A stretch of DNA of 64,000 nt from Paenibacillus luteus (lineage in GTDB: Bacteria; Bacillota; Bacilli; Paenibacillales; Paenibacillaceae), in NCBI RefSeq assembly GCF_006542765.1, contig NZ_SKCD01000055.1:62001-126000 (forward strand). Reading direction: 5' to 3'. Numbering within the stretch: position 1 is the first letter of the stretch; each line of letters begins with the position of its first letter. The notes under the pieces are model-generated. The model did not search any database and was not told the origin of the DNA. It saw nothing but the letters and a program-made list of their open reading frames with translations. A program made the translations under genes and the position numbers. Positions 1 through 8,989 of the stretch are shown in pieces.

Positions 1-1058
1 TGGAAGCCTATGGTACGAAAGAAGAGATTGGGCTAAACGAGATTCCGATGGAGGAAGCAGATCAGCTTATTCCTGCTCAAATTGTCGGTTATGTCATACG
101 AACCCGAGAGACAGTCGTACTAGAAGATGCAGCAGAAGTCGGCATGTTTTCACGTGTGCAACTCGTCCGCGAAAAGCAGATAAAATCGGTGCTGTGCATG
201 CCGATCATTCATCAGCAGAAGCTGCTTTGCGTTCTTTATCTGGATAATAGGCAAATTTCAGGCCTATTTACTCCACAAAAGCTGGACGTGTTAAAACTTC
301 TTAGCGAGAAATGCGCGGTTTCTCTTGAAAATGCTAAATTGTACTCCGGCATTCAAGCATTGAAGGACAGCCTGGAGATGCAGGTAAGGGAAAGGACTGT
401 CAGCTTGGAGCAATCAATGCGGGAAACGTCAGCAGCCCTGGCGGAAATGTCTGTTTTTGCGGAGCGTAATCGCATAGCCCAGGATATTCATGATGTTGTC
501 GGACACGGCTTGACCTCTACAATTCTACAGATTGAAGCCGGCAAACGACTGCTTCATAAGGAGGATCGCGAAGGAGCGCTCAGCCGTCTTCAGGTTGCGC
601 AGGATTTGATCAGACATAGTCTCAGTGAAATTCGGGGCTCGGTGCATATGCTGAAAACGGGCAATGACTTTGATATTGCCGAGGCATCAAGGAAGCTGCT
701 TACTCAAACAGGCCTGCAGGTGCAAGTGGATATTTCCGACATACCGGATATTCCTTTTATTTACAAAAAGGTGATTTATCATGCGCTTCAAGAGGGGATA
801 ACAAACGGCATTCGGCATGGCGGCAGTAAGGGTTTTGTTTTTTCCTTTACCTATGATGGAAGTTTGCTGCTGTTCCGGTTGCAGGATTACGGAAACGGTG
901 CATCCGAAATCCGGATGGGCTTTGGTTTAACAGCGATGAAGGAGCGGGTAGAGCAACATGGCGGAAGGCTGAGTGTGACCTCAGAACCTGGAGAGGGCTG
1001 TGTTTTGCAAATCTCGCTTCCCTATCAAGCGGAGTATGGAGGGAGGGGTGGACAATGA
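1..1058 (+). CDS. Sensor histidine kinase, C-terminal part (GAF + HisKA_3 + HATPase)
   Basis: The frame is open from the window edge, so the true start lies upstream. In order the visible part has a GAF-like domain (about the first 100 residues), a coiled-coil linker, a HisKA_3 dimerisation/phosphoacceptor helix with the motif RIAQDIHDVVGHGL, and an HATPase_c domain (ALQEGITNGIRHG N-box, GFGLTAMKERV G-box). This is the layout of NarX/DesK-type kinases. The GAF-coil-HisKA_3 arrangement also resembles the end of large proteins that join a Ser/Thr kinase, an AAA-type ATPase and a histidine kinase, common in Paenibacillus; that upstream part cannot be seen. It would autophosphorylate the His and pass phosphate to the regulator encoded next, whose start overlaps its stop (ATGA). 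Signal unknown. Confidence 0.9.
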   Translation, partial: EAYGTKEEIGLNEIPMEEADQLIPAQIVGYVIRTRETVVLEDAAEVGMFSRVQLVREKQIKSVLCMPIIHQQKLLCVLYLDNRQISGLFTPQKLDVLKLLSEKCAVSLENAKLYSGIQALKDSLEMQVRERTVSLEQSMRETSAALAEMSVFAERNRIAQDIHDVVGHGLTSTILQIEAGKRLLHKEDREGALSRLQVAQDLIRHSLSEIRGSVHMLKTGNDFDIAEASRKLLTQTGLQVQVDISDIPDIPFIYKKVIYHALQEGITNGIRHGGSKGFVFSFTYDGSLLLFRLQDYGNGASEIRMGFGLTAMKERVEQHGGRLSVTSEPGEGCVLQISLPYQAEYGGRGGQ

Positions 1059-1720
1059 AACCTATTACGATTGTTGTTGCAGACGATCAAATGCTGACTC
1101 GCGAAGGGCTTCGAACCATCCTGGATCTAGAGGAAGACATGGAGGTGGTTGGTGTAGCGATCAACGGACTGGAGGCCTGTGATCTGGCGAGCAGTCTGCA
1201 TCCTGATGTCGTGCTGCTCGATATTCGGATGCCGACGATGAACGGCATCGAAGCTTTGAAAATCATTCGGGGAAGCTGCCCGAATACGGCCATACTCATC
1301 TTGACAACCTTTCTGGAGGATCAATATATTCTGGAAGCAATGGCGAATGGTGCCCAAGGTTATATTCTAAAGGATATGGACGGGGACAGGATGATTGCAT
1401 CGATCCGCGACATTGCCGCAGGTCAGTTTGTGCTGCCTACGGCAGTAGCCGCCAGACTGGCTGCGAGAGCTAGCGAATTGGCAGACAGCCATAAGCAGAC
1501 AGGGACTTATTTTGGCGGATCGCATCAGTTGAGGCTAACCGAACGTGAACGTGAAATTGCAGGGCTGATGCTGCAGGGGCTGAGCAATCGGGAAATTGCG
1601 GGAGCGATGCATGTGACGGAGGGAACAGCGCGAAATTATATCAGCAATTTGTATGGCAAGCTGGAGGTAGGCGAACGAGTGCAGGCGATTATGCGTCTGC
1701 AGGAGCTGCTAAAAGAGTAA
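1055..1720 (+). CDS. NarL/FixJ-family response regulator
   Basis: A 221-residue two-domain regulator. The receiver domain has the acidic pair D10-D11, phosphoacceptor D56 in LLDIRMP, T84 and the conserved K106. The C-terminal LuxR-type helix-turn-helix (about residues 158-215) carries LTEREREIAGLMLQGLSNREIA. The start overlaps the kinase stop by four bases, so the two are translationally coupled and form a cognate pair. The targets cannot be read from the sequence; the next gene downstream on the same strand is a large SLH surface protein, 124 bases away, and could be one, but no operator is visible. Confidence 0.95.
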   Translation: MKPITIVVADDQMLTREGLRTILDLEEDMEVVGVAINGLEACDLASSLHPDVVLLDIRMPTMNGIEALKIIRGSCPNTAILILTTFLEDQYILEAMANGAQGYILKDMDGDRMIASIRDIAAGQFVLPTAVAARLAARASELADSHKQTGTYFGGSHQLRLTEREREIAGLMLQGLSNREIAGAMHVTEGTARNYISNLYGKLEVGERVQAIMRLQELLKE

Positions 1721-1830
1721 TTTTTCCCTTTATATACCATATTGTCAAATGACAAATTGATGACACCGGTCACTAAAAATAGATTGATAGATTGTATATA
1801 GTAGATGAGGTGATAATAGTAGCCCTAAGA

Positions 1831-1837
1831 AGAGGAG
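1831..1837 (+). promoter_or_regulatory. Ribosome binding site of the SLH/InlB-repeat protein
   Basis: AGAGGAG lies 7 bases before the ATG at 1845 and fixes that start. The 124-base gap after the response regulator has no convincing terminator. A weak promoter pair, TTGATG (1757-1762) and TAGATT (1780-1785) with a 17-base spacer, is possible but each box has two mismatches. Confidence 0.6.
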
Positions 1838-1844
1838 ATTACAT

Positions 1845-4800
1845 ATGAAAAAATGCATAGCCGTATTTGTTGCAATGTTTATGCTTGTGCAACTTGTTCT
1901 GCCTAGTGTAGGAGTAGTTGGCGCAAGCAGCGAGGGAACAACAAATTTAACATTTCATAAGTTGGGCAATGGTACAAGTAGTAACACCGGTACGGTCTCG
2001 CCAGAAGGGACGATTGATGCAACTAAAATGTGGTTAAATACTACAATTAGTTCTCTGGTAGCCGATGACGAAGGCAATATTTACTTTATTAGAAGCGTAG
2101 CAGATGGACGTATTTACAAAGTAGATTCCAGCGGCATGCTGAGCACTTATGCAGGATTAGGTAAGATTGATGAAGCAGCAGCGCCTTATCAAGCCTATGA
2201 AGCAGGCAAGCTTGCTACTGAAACGTATGTGTACCAGCCAACTGCAATGACGCTTGATCGTCAAGGCCATTTATATGTTCAGTTTTTAAATCAACCATTT
2301 ATAATGAAGATCGATGCCGACACAAAACTAACATCGTTTGCGTTTGGTTCAACGGGACATTTAACAACTCAAAATGGTCAGTCAGTTCCAGTTCCATATG
2401 AGTGGCAGACAGCTACTCCGACTGCAATTGAAGGTCTGAAGATGCCTTCTGCACCTAATGGGATAACCACAGATGCAGCTGGTGATTTATACTTTTCTAT
2501 TCGTCAAGACGTTACCGTTCAAGGCTCTACAGCTTCCGTCATTTTTAAAATAGCAGACGGTAAGCTTCATTATATCGGACAGGTAGAGCAAGCGATCGGG
2601 GGCGGCATAGCGGTAGATTTGAAAGGACAAGTATATGCTGTTGCGCCGGGGCCGCAAAATCAACCTTGGCAATCTGTCATTTGGAAATTCGTAAAATCGG
2701 AAGCCTTTCCAGGACGCTATACCAGCGAAGTGTTTGCCAGCTCAGATGGTAAAGGGAATGCCAATCTTGGCGGTCATCATATTTGGCAACCGACGGGGAT
2801 AGGCATTGACGCCAATGACAATATTTATGTAAGCGAAGGTACAAATAGAATAATCACTAAAATCGATAAGAACAACAGCAGAACAGTATGGGCAGGTATT
2901 GCTGTTAATACTGGTGTTAGTTCCGGCACTGTTGCACATGGCGGTGTTGCCAATGAACAAAAAATTGGAAATAGCAATGGGCAAACGAAGCTATACACGG
3001 TGACACCATCTGGTGTCGGCTATTTCATGAATTTAAGTAAAGTATTTGCTATTGAACCGGGAGTTACGCTTTCTTACGACGGTAGTGGCGCAAGTGGAGG
3101 ATCGGCTCCAGCGACTAATGGGGTCAAGGTAGGAGCAAAAGCTACAATTGCAGGAAATACAGGAAATATGTTCAAGAACTTCCATACATTTGGTGTCTGG
3201 AACGATCAAGCGGATGGCAACGGAACGGACTATACTGCAGGTACGAGCATAGAGCTAACGGCCAGTAAGCAGCTATACGCGAAGTGGGTCGTGAATCAAT
3301 ATCAGTTAATCTACCGCGCGGGCAGTAACGGAACGCTCACAAAAGGCGAACAAAGTGGAGAGGCGAGCTTTACGCTCCAGGTTCCATATAACACGAAGGG
3401 TGCTAAAATAACGGCTGTTGCTAATCAAGGCTATGAGTTTACTGGTTGGGATGATGGAGTTGTTTCCCGAGATCGCGAGGATACCGCTCTCTTCGACAGG
3501 ACACGAACAGCTAATTTCGTTAAGCTGCATACGGTGAGTTTCAATACGGATGGTGGTACAGCAATTCAGCCAGTGACGATTCGTAATGATATGCTGCTGC
3601 CCGCCATTAGCGATCCAACGCGTACTGGCTATTGGTTCGATGGTTGGTACACAGATGAAGCGCTAACGCAAGTATTCGATGCCAGCAAGAAGATTACAGC
3701 TGATCTGACGCTGCGTGCAAAGTGGTCACAAAACGTAGTCGTTAGTTTCAACACGAATCAAGGCAGTCCAATTGGAGCGAGCACGCTAGTCTACAATACG
3801 CTTCTAGGCAAGATTGAAGCAACAACGAAAGTAGGCCATACGTTTGCAGGCTGGTATACAGATAAAGAGCTAACGCAGGCGTTTGATGCAGAAGTGCCGA
3901 TTACAAGCAATTTAACGCTGCATGCGAAGTGGGAAATTAATAAATATGCGGTAAGCTTTGTAGTAAATGATGGTTCAACTGTTCAACCACAAACGATCGC
4001 CCACGGTCAACCTATCCATGCGGCATTGGCAACGACGACGAGAACGGGTTATACATTCTTAAATTGGTACGTGGATGAAGAGCTAACAGAACCGTTTGAG
4101 ACGGAAACCCCAGTAACGAGTGGGCTGACGTTGTATGCAAAGTGGGCTCTTAACACCTATACTGTATCATTTGAATCAAATGATGGGACTGCTGTAGCTT
4201 CTAAAGGGGTAGCTCATGATGGCGTATTAGGTACGATAGAAACAACAACGAAAGCAGGCCACACGTTTGCAGGCTGGTATACAGATAAAGAGCTAACGCA
4301 GGCGTTTGATGCAAATGCGCCGATTAAAAATAACGTAACGCTGTACGCGAAGTGGACGATTAACACGTACAAAGTAAACTTCGTAGTAAATGGCGGCTCG
4401 GCTGTAGAACCACAAGTGATTGTTTACAATGCGTTCATTGATAAGCAATTGACGAAAACAGATCGAGCAGGACATGCTTTTACAGGCTGGTATGTAAATG
4501 CAGAGTTGACGGAAGCAGCGGATACAGATGAAGCGATTACGAGCGATGTAACCCTGTACGCGAAATGGACGATTAACACGTACAAAGTAGATTTCGTAGT
4601 GAATGGCGGCTCAGTTGTTCAGGCACAAACGATTGCTTACAATCAACCCATTAATAATGGATTGGTGGTTAATCAACCAGGACATACCTTTGCAGGCTGG
4701 TATATAGATCAAGAGTTGACGCAAGTGTTCAATATGACGACACCGATTACGAAGGATATGACGCTGTACGCGAAGTGGACGATTAACACGTACAAAGTAA

Positions 4801-6794
4801 ACTTCGTAGTAAATGGCGGTTCCGCTGTAGAACCACAAGCGATTGTTTACAATGCGTTCATTGATAAGCAATTGGCTAAAACAGATCGAGCAGGACATAC
4901 GTTTACAGGCTGGTATGTAAATGCAGAGTTGACGAAAGCAGCGGATACAGATAAAGCGATTACGAGCGATGTAACCCTGTATGCGAAATGGACGATTAAC
5001 ATCTATACAGTATCATTTGAAACCAATGATGGTACTGAGGTAGCTACGCAAGAGATCGCGTATAACAAATTGCTTGATGCGCAACAGCTTGCAACTACTA
5101 AAGATAAGCATACATTTATTGGCTGGTATACGGATGAAGAGTTGAAGCAAGCATTTGCTGCGACAACACCGATTACGGGAGATCTGACGTTATATGCGAT
5201 GTGGGTTGTTACACCGCCGGGCGCGCCGTCTATTACAGCGATTTCAGCCAGTGATGCAGGTATTGATTTGCAGTGGACTGCGGTGGAAGATGTAACTGGC
5301 TATGTTGTATATCAAAGCACTGTTGCGGGTGCAAAAGGTGAGCGGGTTGCAGAACTTGATGCTGATACAGTCAGTTATCAAGCGGTTAGTTTAACAAACG
5401 GAACGACTTATTATTATACCGTTGCTGCGGTTAACGATGGAGGCGGTATAGATTCTGTTCAGGTTCATGCTACACCAAAAGGAGTGCCAGCGGCACCTGC
5501 CAACGTTCAAGCAGTTGCAGGAAATGAACAAGTAACGTTGAGCTTTACAAGTCCTGCTCATAACGGCGGCAGTGAAATTGTGGAGTATATTGTAACGATT
5601 TTACCTGATGATACGACATTGAAAACGACGGATACCTCTGTTGTTGTGACAGGCTTGACGAATGGTAAGGCATATCGCTTTACGGTTATTGCTGTCAATG
5701 CGCAAGGTAATAGCGCAGCTTCCGAGTCTTCGGCTGCTGTAACTCCGTCCGCTCCGCCAACAGACGGCGGCGGCAATCCATCAACAGGCGGCAACAGCAA
5801 TCCTCCAACGGGTGGCAATTCAACACCAAATCCCGTAACGACGACTAACGGTAAGCTGGAAATTGCTGCAGGAGCCCCGGGTAATACGAAATATGGTGAA
5901 GAGGTACAGGTTAAAATTCCGGCAGGCGCAACGGCGCAAAGCTTGAAGCTGACGGTTGAGGTTGTAACTCAGTTGGAAGGCTTAAATGTTAACGGTGAAG
6001 TGTTCGCCAGCTCCGTATATGAATTGTTGAAAAACTTTACTGACAATTTCCGAAATCCGATAACCCTAACATTTAAGTTCGATCAATCTCAAGTGAAAGC
6101 CAATCAGCATCCAGAAGTGTTCTATTTTAATGAAGAGAGCAAGCAATGGATCAGGGTTGGAGGAGAAGTTACAGGAAATATGATCAGTGTAGATGTGGAT
6201 CATTTTACGAAATTTGCTGTATTGGTAGTAGACAATGTGACAGATATTCCTGATAACCAACCTAATTTTACGGACATTGCCGGGCATTGGGCAGAAGCTA
6301 GCATTAAAGATGCTGTTCAACGTGGCATCGTGTTAGGCTATACAGATGGTACATTTAGACCTCATGCACAAATTACACGCGCTGAATTTGCTACGATGCT
6401 GGCAGGTGCGCTGCAATTGAAAGTGGAGGGAACTGCGCTTGCATTTACTGATGAAGCTGAAATCGCCGCCTGGGCGAAAACGGCGATTGCTCATACAGTA
6501 GCGGCAGGAATTACAGTTGGATATGCGGATGGAAGTTTCCGTCCAAGCGCCAGCATTTCGCGGGCAGAGTTAACCGTAATGATTGCTCGCGCATCTGGCA
6601 AAGAAGCAACAGCCACGACAACCAGCTTTGCTGATGATCAAGACATTCCAGTATGGGCAAAAGCCTCAGTGCAAGCTGCTAAAGAAGCAGGCATCGTTAA
6701 CGGGCTGGGACAAAACAGATTTGCGCCGCAGATGACAGCAACAAGAGCGGAAGCAATTGTTATGATCTTGAATTTGTTGGAAGCATTGAGCTAA
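1845..6794 (+). CDS. SLH-anchored surface protein with NHL propeller, InlB-type repeats and FN3 domains
   Basis: A 1649-residue secreted protein. Residues 1-27 are a signal peptide. Residues about 50-405 hold NHL-like repeats (GIGIDANDNIYVSEGTN, TAMTLDRQGHLYV) predicting a beta-propeller. Residues about 420-560 are two diverged repeats, followed by eight InlB/Listeria-Bacteroides repeats (about 561-1120) of about 70 residues, each with a GW-Y core and ending in Y/R-AKW. Two fibronectin type III domains (about 1125-1302), a Gly/Pro/Thr/Asn linker, a beta domain (about 1331-1460) and three SLH domains (about 1468-1649) follow. SLH domains bind pyruvylated secondary cell-wall polymer, so the protein should sit on the outer wall. 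The role is unknown; propeller plus InlB repeats suggests binding or adhesion. The gene is alone in its transcription unit. Confidence 0.9.
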   Translation: MKKCIAVFVAMFMLVQLVLPSVGVVGASSEGTTNLTFHKLGNGTSSNTGTVSPEGTIDATKMWLNTTISSLVADDEGNIYFIRSVADGRIYKVDSSGMLSTYAGLGKIDEAAAPYQAYEAGKLATETYVYQPTAMTLDRQGHLYVQFLNQPFIMKIDADTKLTSFAFGSTGHLTTQNGQSVPVPYEWQTATPTAIEGLKMPSAPNGITTDAAGDLYFSIRQDVTVQGSTASVIFKIADGKLHYIGQVEQAIGGGIAVDLKGQVYAVAPGPQNQPWQSVIWKFVKSEAFPGRYTSEVFASSDGKGNANLGGHHIWQPTGIGIDANDNIYVSEGTNRIITKIDKNNSRTVWAGIAVNTGVSSGTVAHGGVANEQKIGNSNGQTKLYTVTPSGVGYFMNLSKVFAIEPGVTLSYDGSGASGGSAPATNGVKVGAKATIAGNTGNMFKNFHTFGVWNDQADGNGTDYTAGTSIELTASKQLYAKWVVNQYQLIYRAGSNGTLTKGEQSGEASFTLQVPYNTKGAKITAVANQGYEFTGWDDGVVSRDREDTALFDRTRTANFVKLHTVSFNTDGGTAIQPVTIRNDMLLPAISDPTRTGYWFDGWYTDEALTQVFDASKKITADLTLRAKWSQNVVVSFNTNQGSPIGASTLVYNTLLGKIEATTKVGHTFAGWYTDKELTQAFDAEVPITSNLTLHAKWEINKYAVSFVVNDGSTVQPQTIAHGQPIHAALATTTRTGYTFLNWYVDEELTEPFETETPVTSGLTLYAKWALNTYTVSFESNDGTAVASKGVAHDGVLGTIETTTKAGHTFAGWYTDKELTQAFDANAPIKNNVTLYAKWTINTYKVNFVVNGGSAVEPQVIVYNAFIDKQLTKTDRAGHAFTGWYVNAELTEAADTDEAITSDVTLYAKWTINTYKVDFVVNGGSVVQAQTIAYNQPINNGLVVNQPGHTFAGWYIDQELTQVFNMTTPITKDMTLYAKWTINTYKVNFVVNGGSAVEPQAIVYNAFIDKQLAKTDRAGHTFTGWYVNAELTKAADTDKAITSDVTLYAKWTINIYTVSFETNDGTEVATQEIAYNKLLDAQQLATTKDKHTFIGWYTDEELKQAFAATTPITGDLTLYAMWVVTPPGAPSITAISASDAGIDLQWTAVEDVTGYVVYQSTVAGAKGERVAELDADTVSYQAVSLTNGTTYYYTVAAVNDGGGIDSVQVHATPKGVPAAPANVQAVAGNEQVTLSFTSPAHNGGSEIVEYIVTILPDDTTLKTTDTSVVVTGLTNGKAYRFTVIAVNAQGNSAASESSAAVTPSAPPTDGGGNPSTGGNSNPPTGGNSTPNPVTTTNGKLEIAAGAPGNTKYGEEVQVKIPAGATAQSLKLTVEVVTQLEGLNVNGEVFASSVYELLKNFTDNFRNPITLTFKFDQSQVKANQHPEVFYFNEESKQWIRVGGEVTGNMISVDVDHFTKFAVLVVDNVTDIPDNQPNFTDIAGHWAEASIKDAVQRGIVLGYTDGTFRPHAQITRAEFATMLAGALQLKVEGTALAFTDEAEIAAWAKTAIAHTVAAGITVGYADGSFRPSASISRAELTVMIARASGKEATATTTSFADDQDIPVWAKASVQAAKEAGIVNGLGQNRFAPQMTATRAEAIVMILNLLEALS
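4339..4578 (+). repeat. Near-identical internal repeat, copy 1 (InlB repeat 5)
   Basis: This roughly 240-base unit matches 4762-5001 at an exact offset of 423 bases (141 codons), with only about a dozen or so differences by eye. The other InlB repeats of the gene are much more diverged, so this two-unit block was duplicated recently. Confidence 0.85.
4762..5001 (+). repeat. Near-identical internal repeat, copy 2 (InlB repeat 7)
   Basis: Second copy of the unit at 4339-4578. The repeat between them (about 4584-4793) is related but more diverged, so the duplicated block is two repeats long. Confidence 0.85.
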
Positions 6795-6898
6795 TACGAA
6801 CCTGTAAAAGGGTCATTCGAATTTCGGAGACCACTAAAAAACCCTTTTTAAAAGAAAAGTTGAGTCTCATGAGTAATGTGTTATCGACTTAGATGCGG

Positions 6899-6931
6899 AT
6901 GCGGGTTCCTCAAACGGAACTCGCATTTTTT
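6899..6931 (+). terminator. Rho-independent terminator after the SLH/InlB protein
   Basis: An 11-bp stem (6899-6909 with 6916-6926, one G-T pair) with loop TCAAAC and a run of T. It lies about 105 bases after the stop at 6794. A weaker long-loop stem of AAAAGGGT with ACCCTTTT lies between about 6811 and 6855. Confidence 0.8.
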
Positions 6932-7175
6932 GTAAGTGTGACAGATTAAACACCACTATGTTTGGTGGACTCAGGACAAAATCTTGTCCGTTCCTTGTAG
7001 ACAACCGTAGACCAAAGCGATAAACTTGGGCAACAAGTGCTAAAATGCCGAGGGACGAAAATAGGAAATGAACCCCTGACAAAGCGTGACCCAGCGGGGA
7101 AAATGCGGACATGCCAATAAGGGTAAGGAGATAGGGTACGCTTGTTCAAATCCCCTTGCCTCCATACCCACCATG

Positions 7176-7205
7176 AAAAACCCGACCTCGTGAGGTCGGG
7201 TTTTT
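7176..7205. terminator. Bidirectional terminator behind a tRNA-3'-end-like segment
   Basis: Stem CCCGACCT (7181-7188) with AGGTCGGG (7193-7200), loop CGTG, flanked by five A and five T, so it can act in both directions. It directly follows CCTCCATACCCACCATG. Similar CGCCTCCACCATG-plus-hairpin units occur elsewhere in the window. Confidence 0.85.
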
Positions 7206-7289
7206 GCATTTTTTATTTTTGTTAAGGCAAATTTTTGTTGAGCTCCCTCGGTAAAATGTAGTTTTGTCACGAATGCTCACTATTTCGCA

Positions 7290-7400
7290 GGATCTCTCCC
7301 AATAGAAAAATCGCTATCCGGATAGAAGAGGGGATCTACCGTCAAATCGGTAGCCGAAGCGCATGCGGGAACAGAAGGGGCGAATTTTCGCTCCTTTTTT
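7290..7400 (+). ncRNA. Candidate structured RNA ending in a terminator
   Basis: Compact series of hairpins on the plus strand: palindrome CTATCCGGATAG (7314-7325), CTACCG/CGGTAG hairpin (7336-7353), and a terminator stem GGGGCGAA (7377-7384) with TTCGCTCC (7387-7394) followed by six T. No open frame and no neighbouring plus-strand gene that would need this terminator. It may be a small RNA or a remnant of a leader. No promoter was identified, so confidence is low. Confidence 0.3.
7377..7400 (+). terminator. Rho-independent terminator without an assigned gene
   Basis: GGGGCGAA/TTCGCTCC stem followed by TTTTTT. There is no plus-strand gene upstream within 580 bases, which raises the question of what transcript it ends. 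Confidence 0.7.
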
Positions 7401-7457
7401 ACTGCTCTGCTGCACGCTGCTCCACGCACCTCCGGAGGCTTTCACTCCCATTTCTCG

Positions 7458-8989
7458 ACGGGTCTATGCCCTTTCATTCCTTCGTTACGCCTATCTAGAG
7501 GGTGGAGGCCGGTAATCCTAACGGTACGGGTCTATGCCCTTTTGTTTAATGCAATCCGGTACTCCGTGCAATCTTGAAATCCTGCGAATAAGCCCGTTTT
7601 TGTGCGGAGCGTGAAGCGATTAAGCAACCTGTTTCATAGGCAGAGCTCGATTCGGTTCGTAAGCTTCACCGCTGCGAGCTATGGCAACCAGAATGCGAGC
7701 CAACTTGCCGCAAAGCTTCATCACTGAGCGCATTGGCTTCATGCTTTTCGTCTTTACATTCATATCGTGCTGTCGTTTAAACGTTTCATCGTTCATAATG
7801 AGGGCCATGGTTGCCATGAACAGGGCATGTCGAAGTCTTGGTCGGCCACGTTTGCTGATGGACATTTGGCCCTTCCACTTACCTGAACTTGCTTCAGCTA
7901 GGTTGAGACCGGCATGCCGCAACAACGCATTGCCATGTGTATAGCCGCTGAGGTCGCCAGCTTCACCCAGAATCCCGGCGACTGACAGGATGCTCATACC
8001 CTTAATGGCCATCAACGGCTCGGCAAGCGGGATCCGGACCAATGTAGCCGCGACTTCATCCTCGATGACCTGCAACTGATCCATAGCCAGATCATATTCA
8101 GCCAGCAGCTGTTGTAGGTGAAGCTTGTAGGCTTTCTCTGCATGCTTGGCGCCGACGGAGCGAGCTGCTAGCGCCAGTAGCTCACCAGCTCTTCGTTCAC
8201 CACTATGCCGTTTCATGACTGTTTTCCAGCCGTTGATTACCTGGCGAACGGTTAACTTTCGAAGATCGGCAGGCGTTGGAAAGAGACGCAGTGTGGCGAG
8301 CGACCCGGAGCCAATGAGGTGCTTATATACCTGCCTCAGCTCGGGAACACAATGTCGACCCAACGGTGGATCTGGTTCTTGACGCTGACGAGACGATGGA
8401 CGATGGTCTCTCGATTCGCCATGAGCACTCGCAGTTCTACGAACACATCAATGGTATCTTTAATGACCGAGTAGTAGCCTTTTTTCACCATGTCGGCGAT
8501 AACCAAGGCATCCTTGATGTCGCTTTTGGAGGGAGTATTATCTCGGTTTTCCTTGTTCTTTTTGACGAGATGAGGGTTTAATAGCACGACTTCGAGGCTT
8601 CGGTCTTTGAGCCAGTAGTGGCCAGTGGGTTCCATACCGATGATGGCATTGTTTAGTCTGTGTGTTTCCTGCAAATCTTTCATCCACTGCAGCAGCTGGT
8701 TAAAGCCTATATCGTTGTTCGAGAAGTGAAGCGGAGTGCCGAGCGAGATTCCACGGAAGTTGACAGCGCGAGCAACATGGGACTGCTGGGCGATGTCGAT
8801 GCCGACGACAAGGTGCTGGGTTGAAATGCGTTCGAGCAGTTGATTTTGTTTAGTTTGAGCTTTAAAATTCAAGATAGAGCGACCTCCTTAAGATGGCTAA
8901 AGGGCTATGACCCGTGACTACCCCATCGTACCGGAGTCGCTCGTTTTAATGCAAAGCGCAAAATTAACGCTCTACAGGAATCCTAACGG
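7458..8989 (-). mobile_element. IS110-family element (IS1111-like), damaged; ends approximate
   Basis: The transposase relic (7620-8872, minus) is flanked by subterminal inverted repeats: ACGGGTCTATGCCCTTT at 7526-7542 (and again at 7458-7474) and AAAGGGCTATGACCCGT at 8899-8915, matching at 14 of 17 positions as an inverted pair. IS110-family elements lack normal terminal repeats; subterminal ones mark the IS1111 group. Short sequences TTTAATGCAA (7545-7554, 8945-8954) and AATCCTAACGG (7514-7524, 8979-8989) are also shared by both flanks. Members of this family encode a non-coding guide (bridge/seek) RNA next to the transposase; the about 160 bases 3' of the transposase (7458-7619, minus strand) are the likely place. 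Exact ends are not certain. Confidence 0.65.
7620..8872 (-). pseudogene. IS110-family transposase, broken by a frameshift
   Basis: Two overlapping frames together make one transposase of about 415 residues. The upstream part (8872 to 8336, 178 residues) has the DEDD_Tnp_IS110 domain, with VVGIDIAQQSHVA containing the first catalytic Asp and IIGMEPTGHYW the Glu. The downstream part (8363 to 7620) has the Transposase_20 domain (GILGEAGDLSGYTHGNALLRHAGLNLAEASSG is split here over its motif; key parts LRHAGL and SKRGRPRLRHAL). The frames should join as VFP-ELRQ, but one base appears missing around 8342-8350, giving VFPS and a stop. There is no slippery heptamer, so a decayed copy is more likely than programmed frameshifting. 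A sequencing error is possible. Confidence 0.85.

Larger units (their letters stand above)
6932..7619. other. Gene-free stretch left of the IS110-type transposase
   Basis: No supported protein gene. It contains, in order: unassigned sequence to about 7110; a segment at 7131-7173 that looks like the 3' end of a tRNA or tmRNA (GTTCAAATCCCC and later CCTCCATACCCACCA) but without a matching 5' half; a strong terminator (7176-7205); a hairpin-rich plus-strand stretch ending in a terminator (7290-7400); and two copies of a 17-mer (7458-7474, 7526-7542) that reappears inverted on the other side of the transposase. Confidence 0.6.

Noticed and set aside
3529-5205. CRISPR-like array because of regular repeats
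   Set aside because: The repeats are about 210 bases, in frame, and encode InlB domains; no short repeat-spacer pattern or cas gene is present in the window.
7131-7173. Possible tRNA or tmRNA gene (GTTCAAATCCCC ... CCACCA)
   Set aside because: Only a 3'-end-like piece is present; no matching acceptor 5' strand, D arm or anticodon arm can be built upstream, and the T stem does not pair. Kept only as a possible attachment-site remnant.
8336-8872. Programmed frameshifting in the IS110 transposase
   Set aside because: No slippery heptamer or downstream structure was seen at the joint, and IS110 transposases are normally encoded in one frame, so a mutation is more likely.
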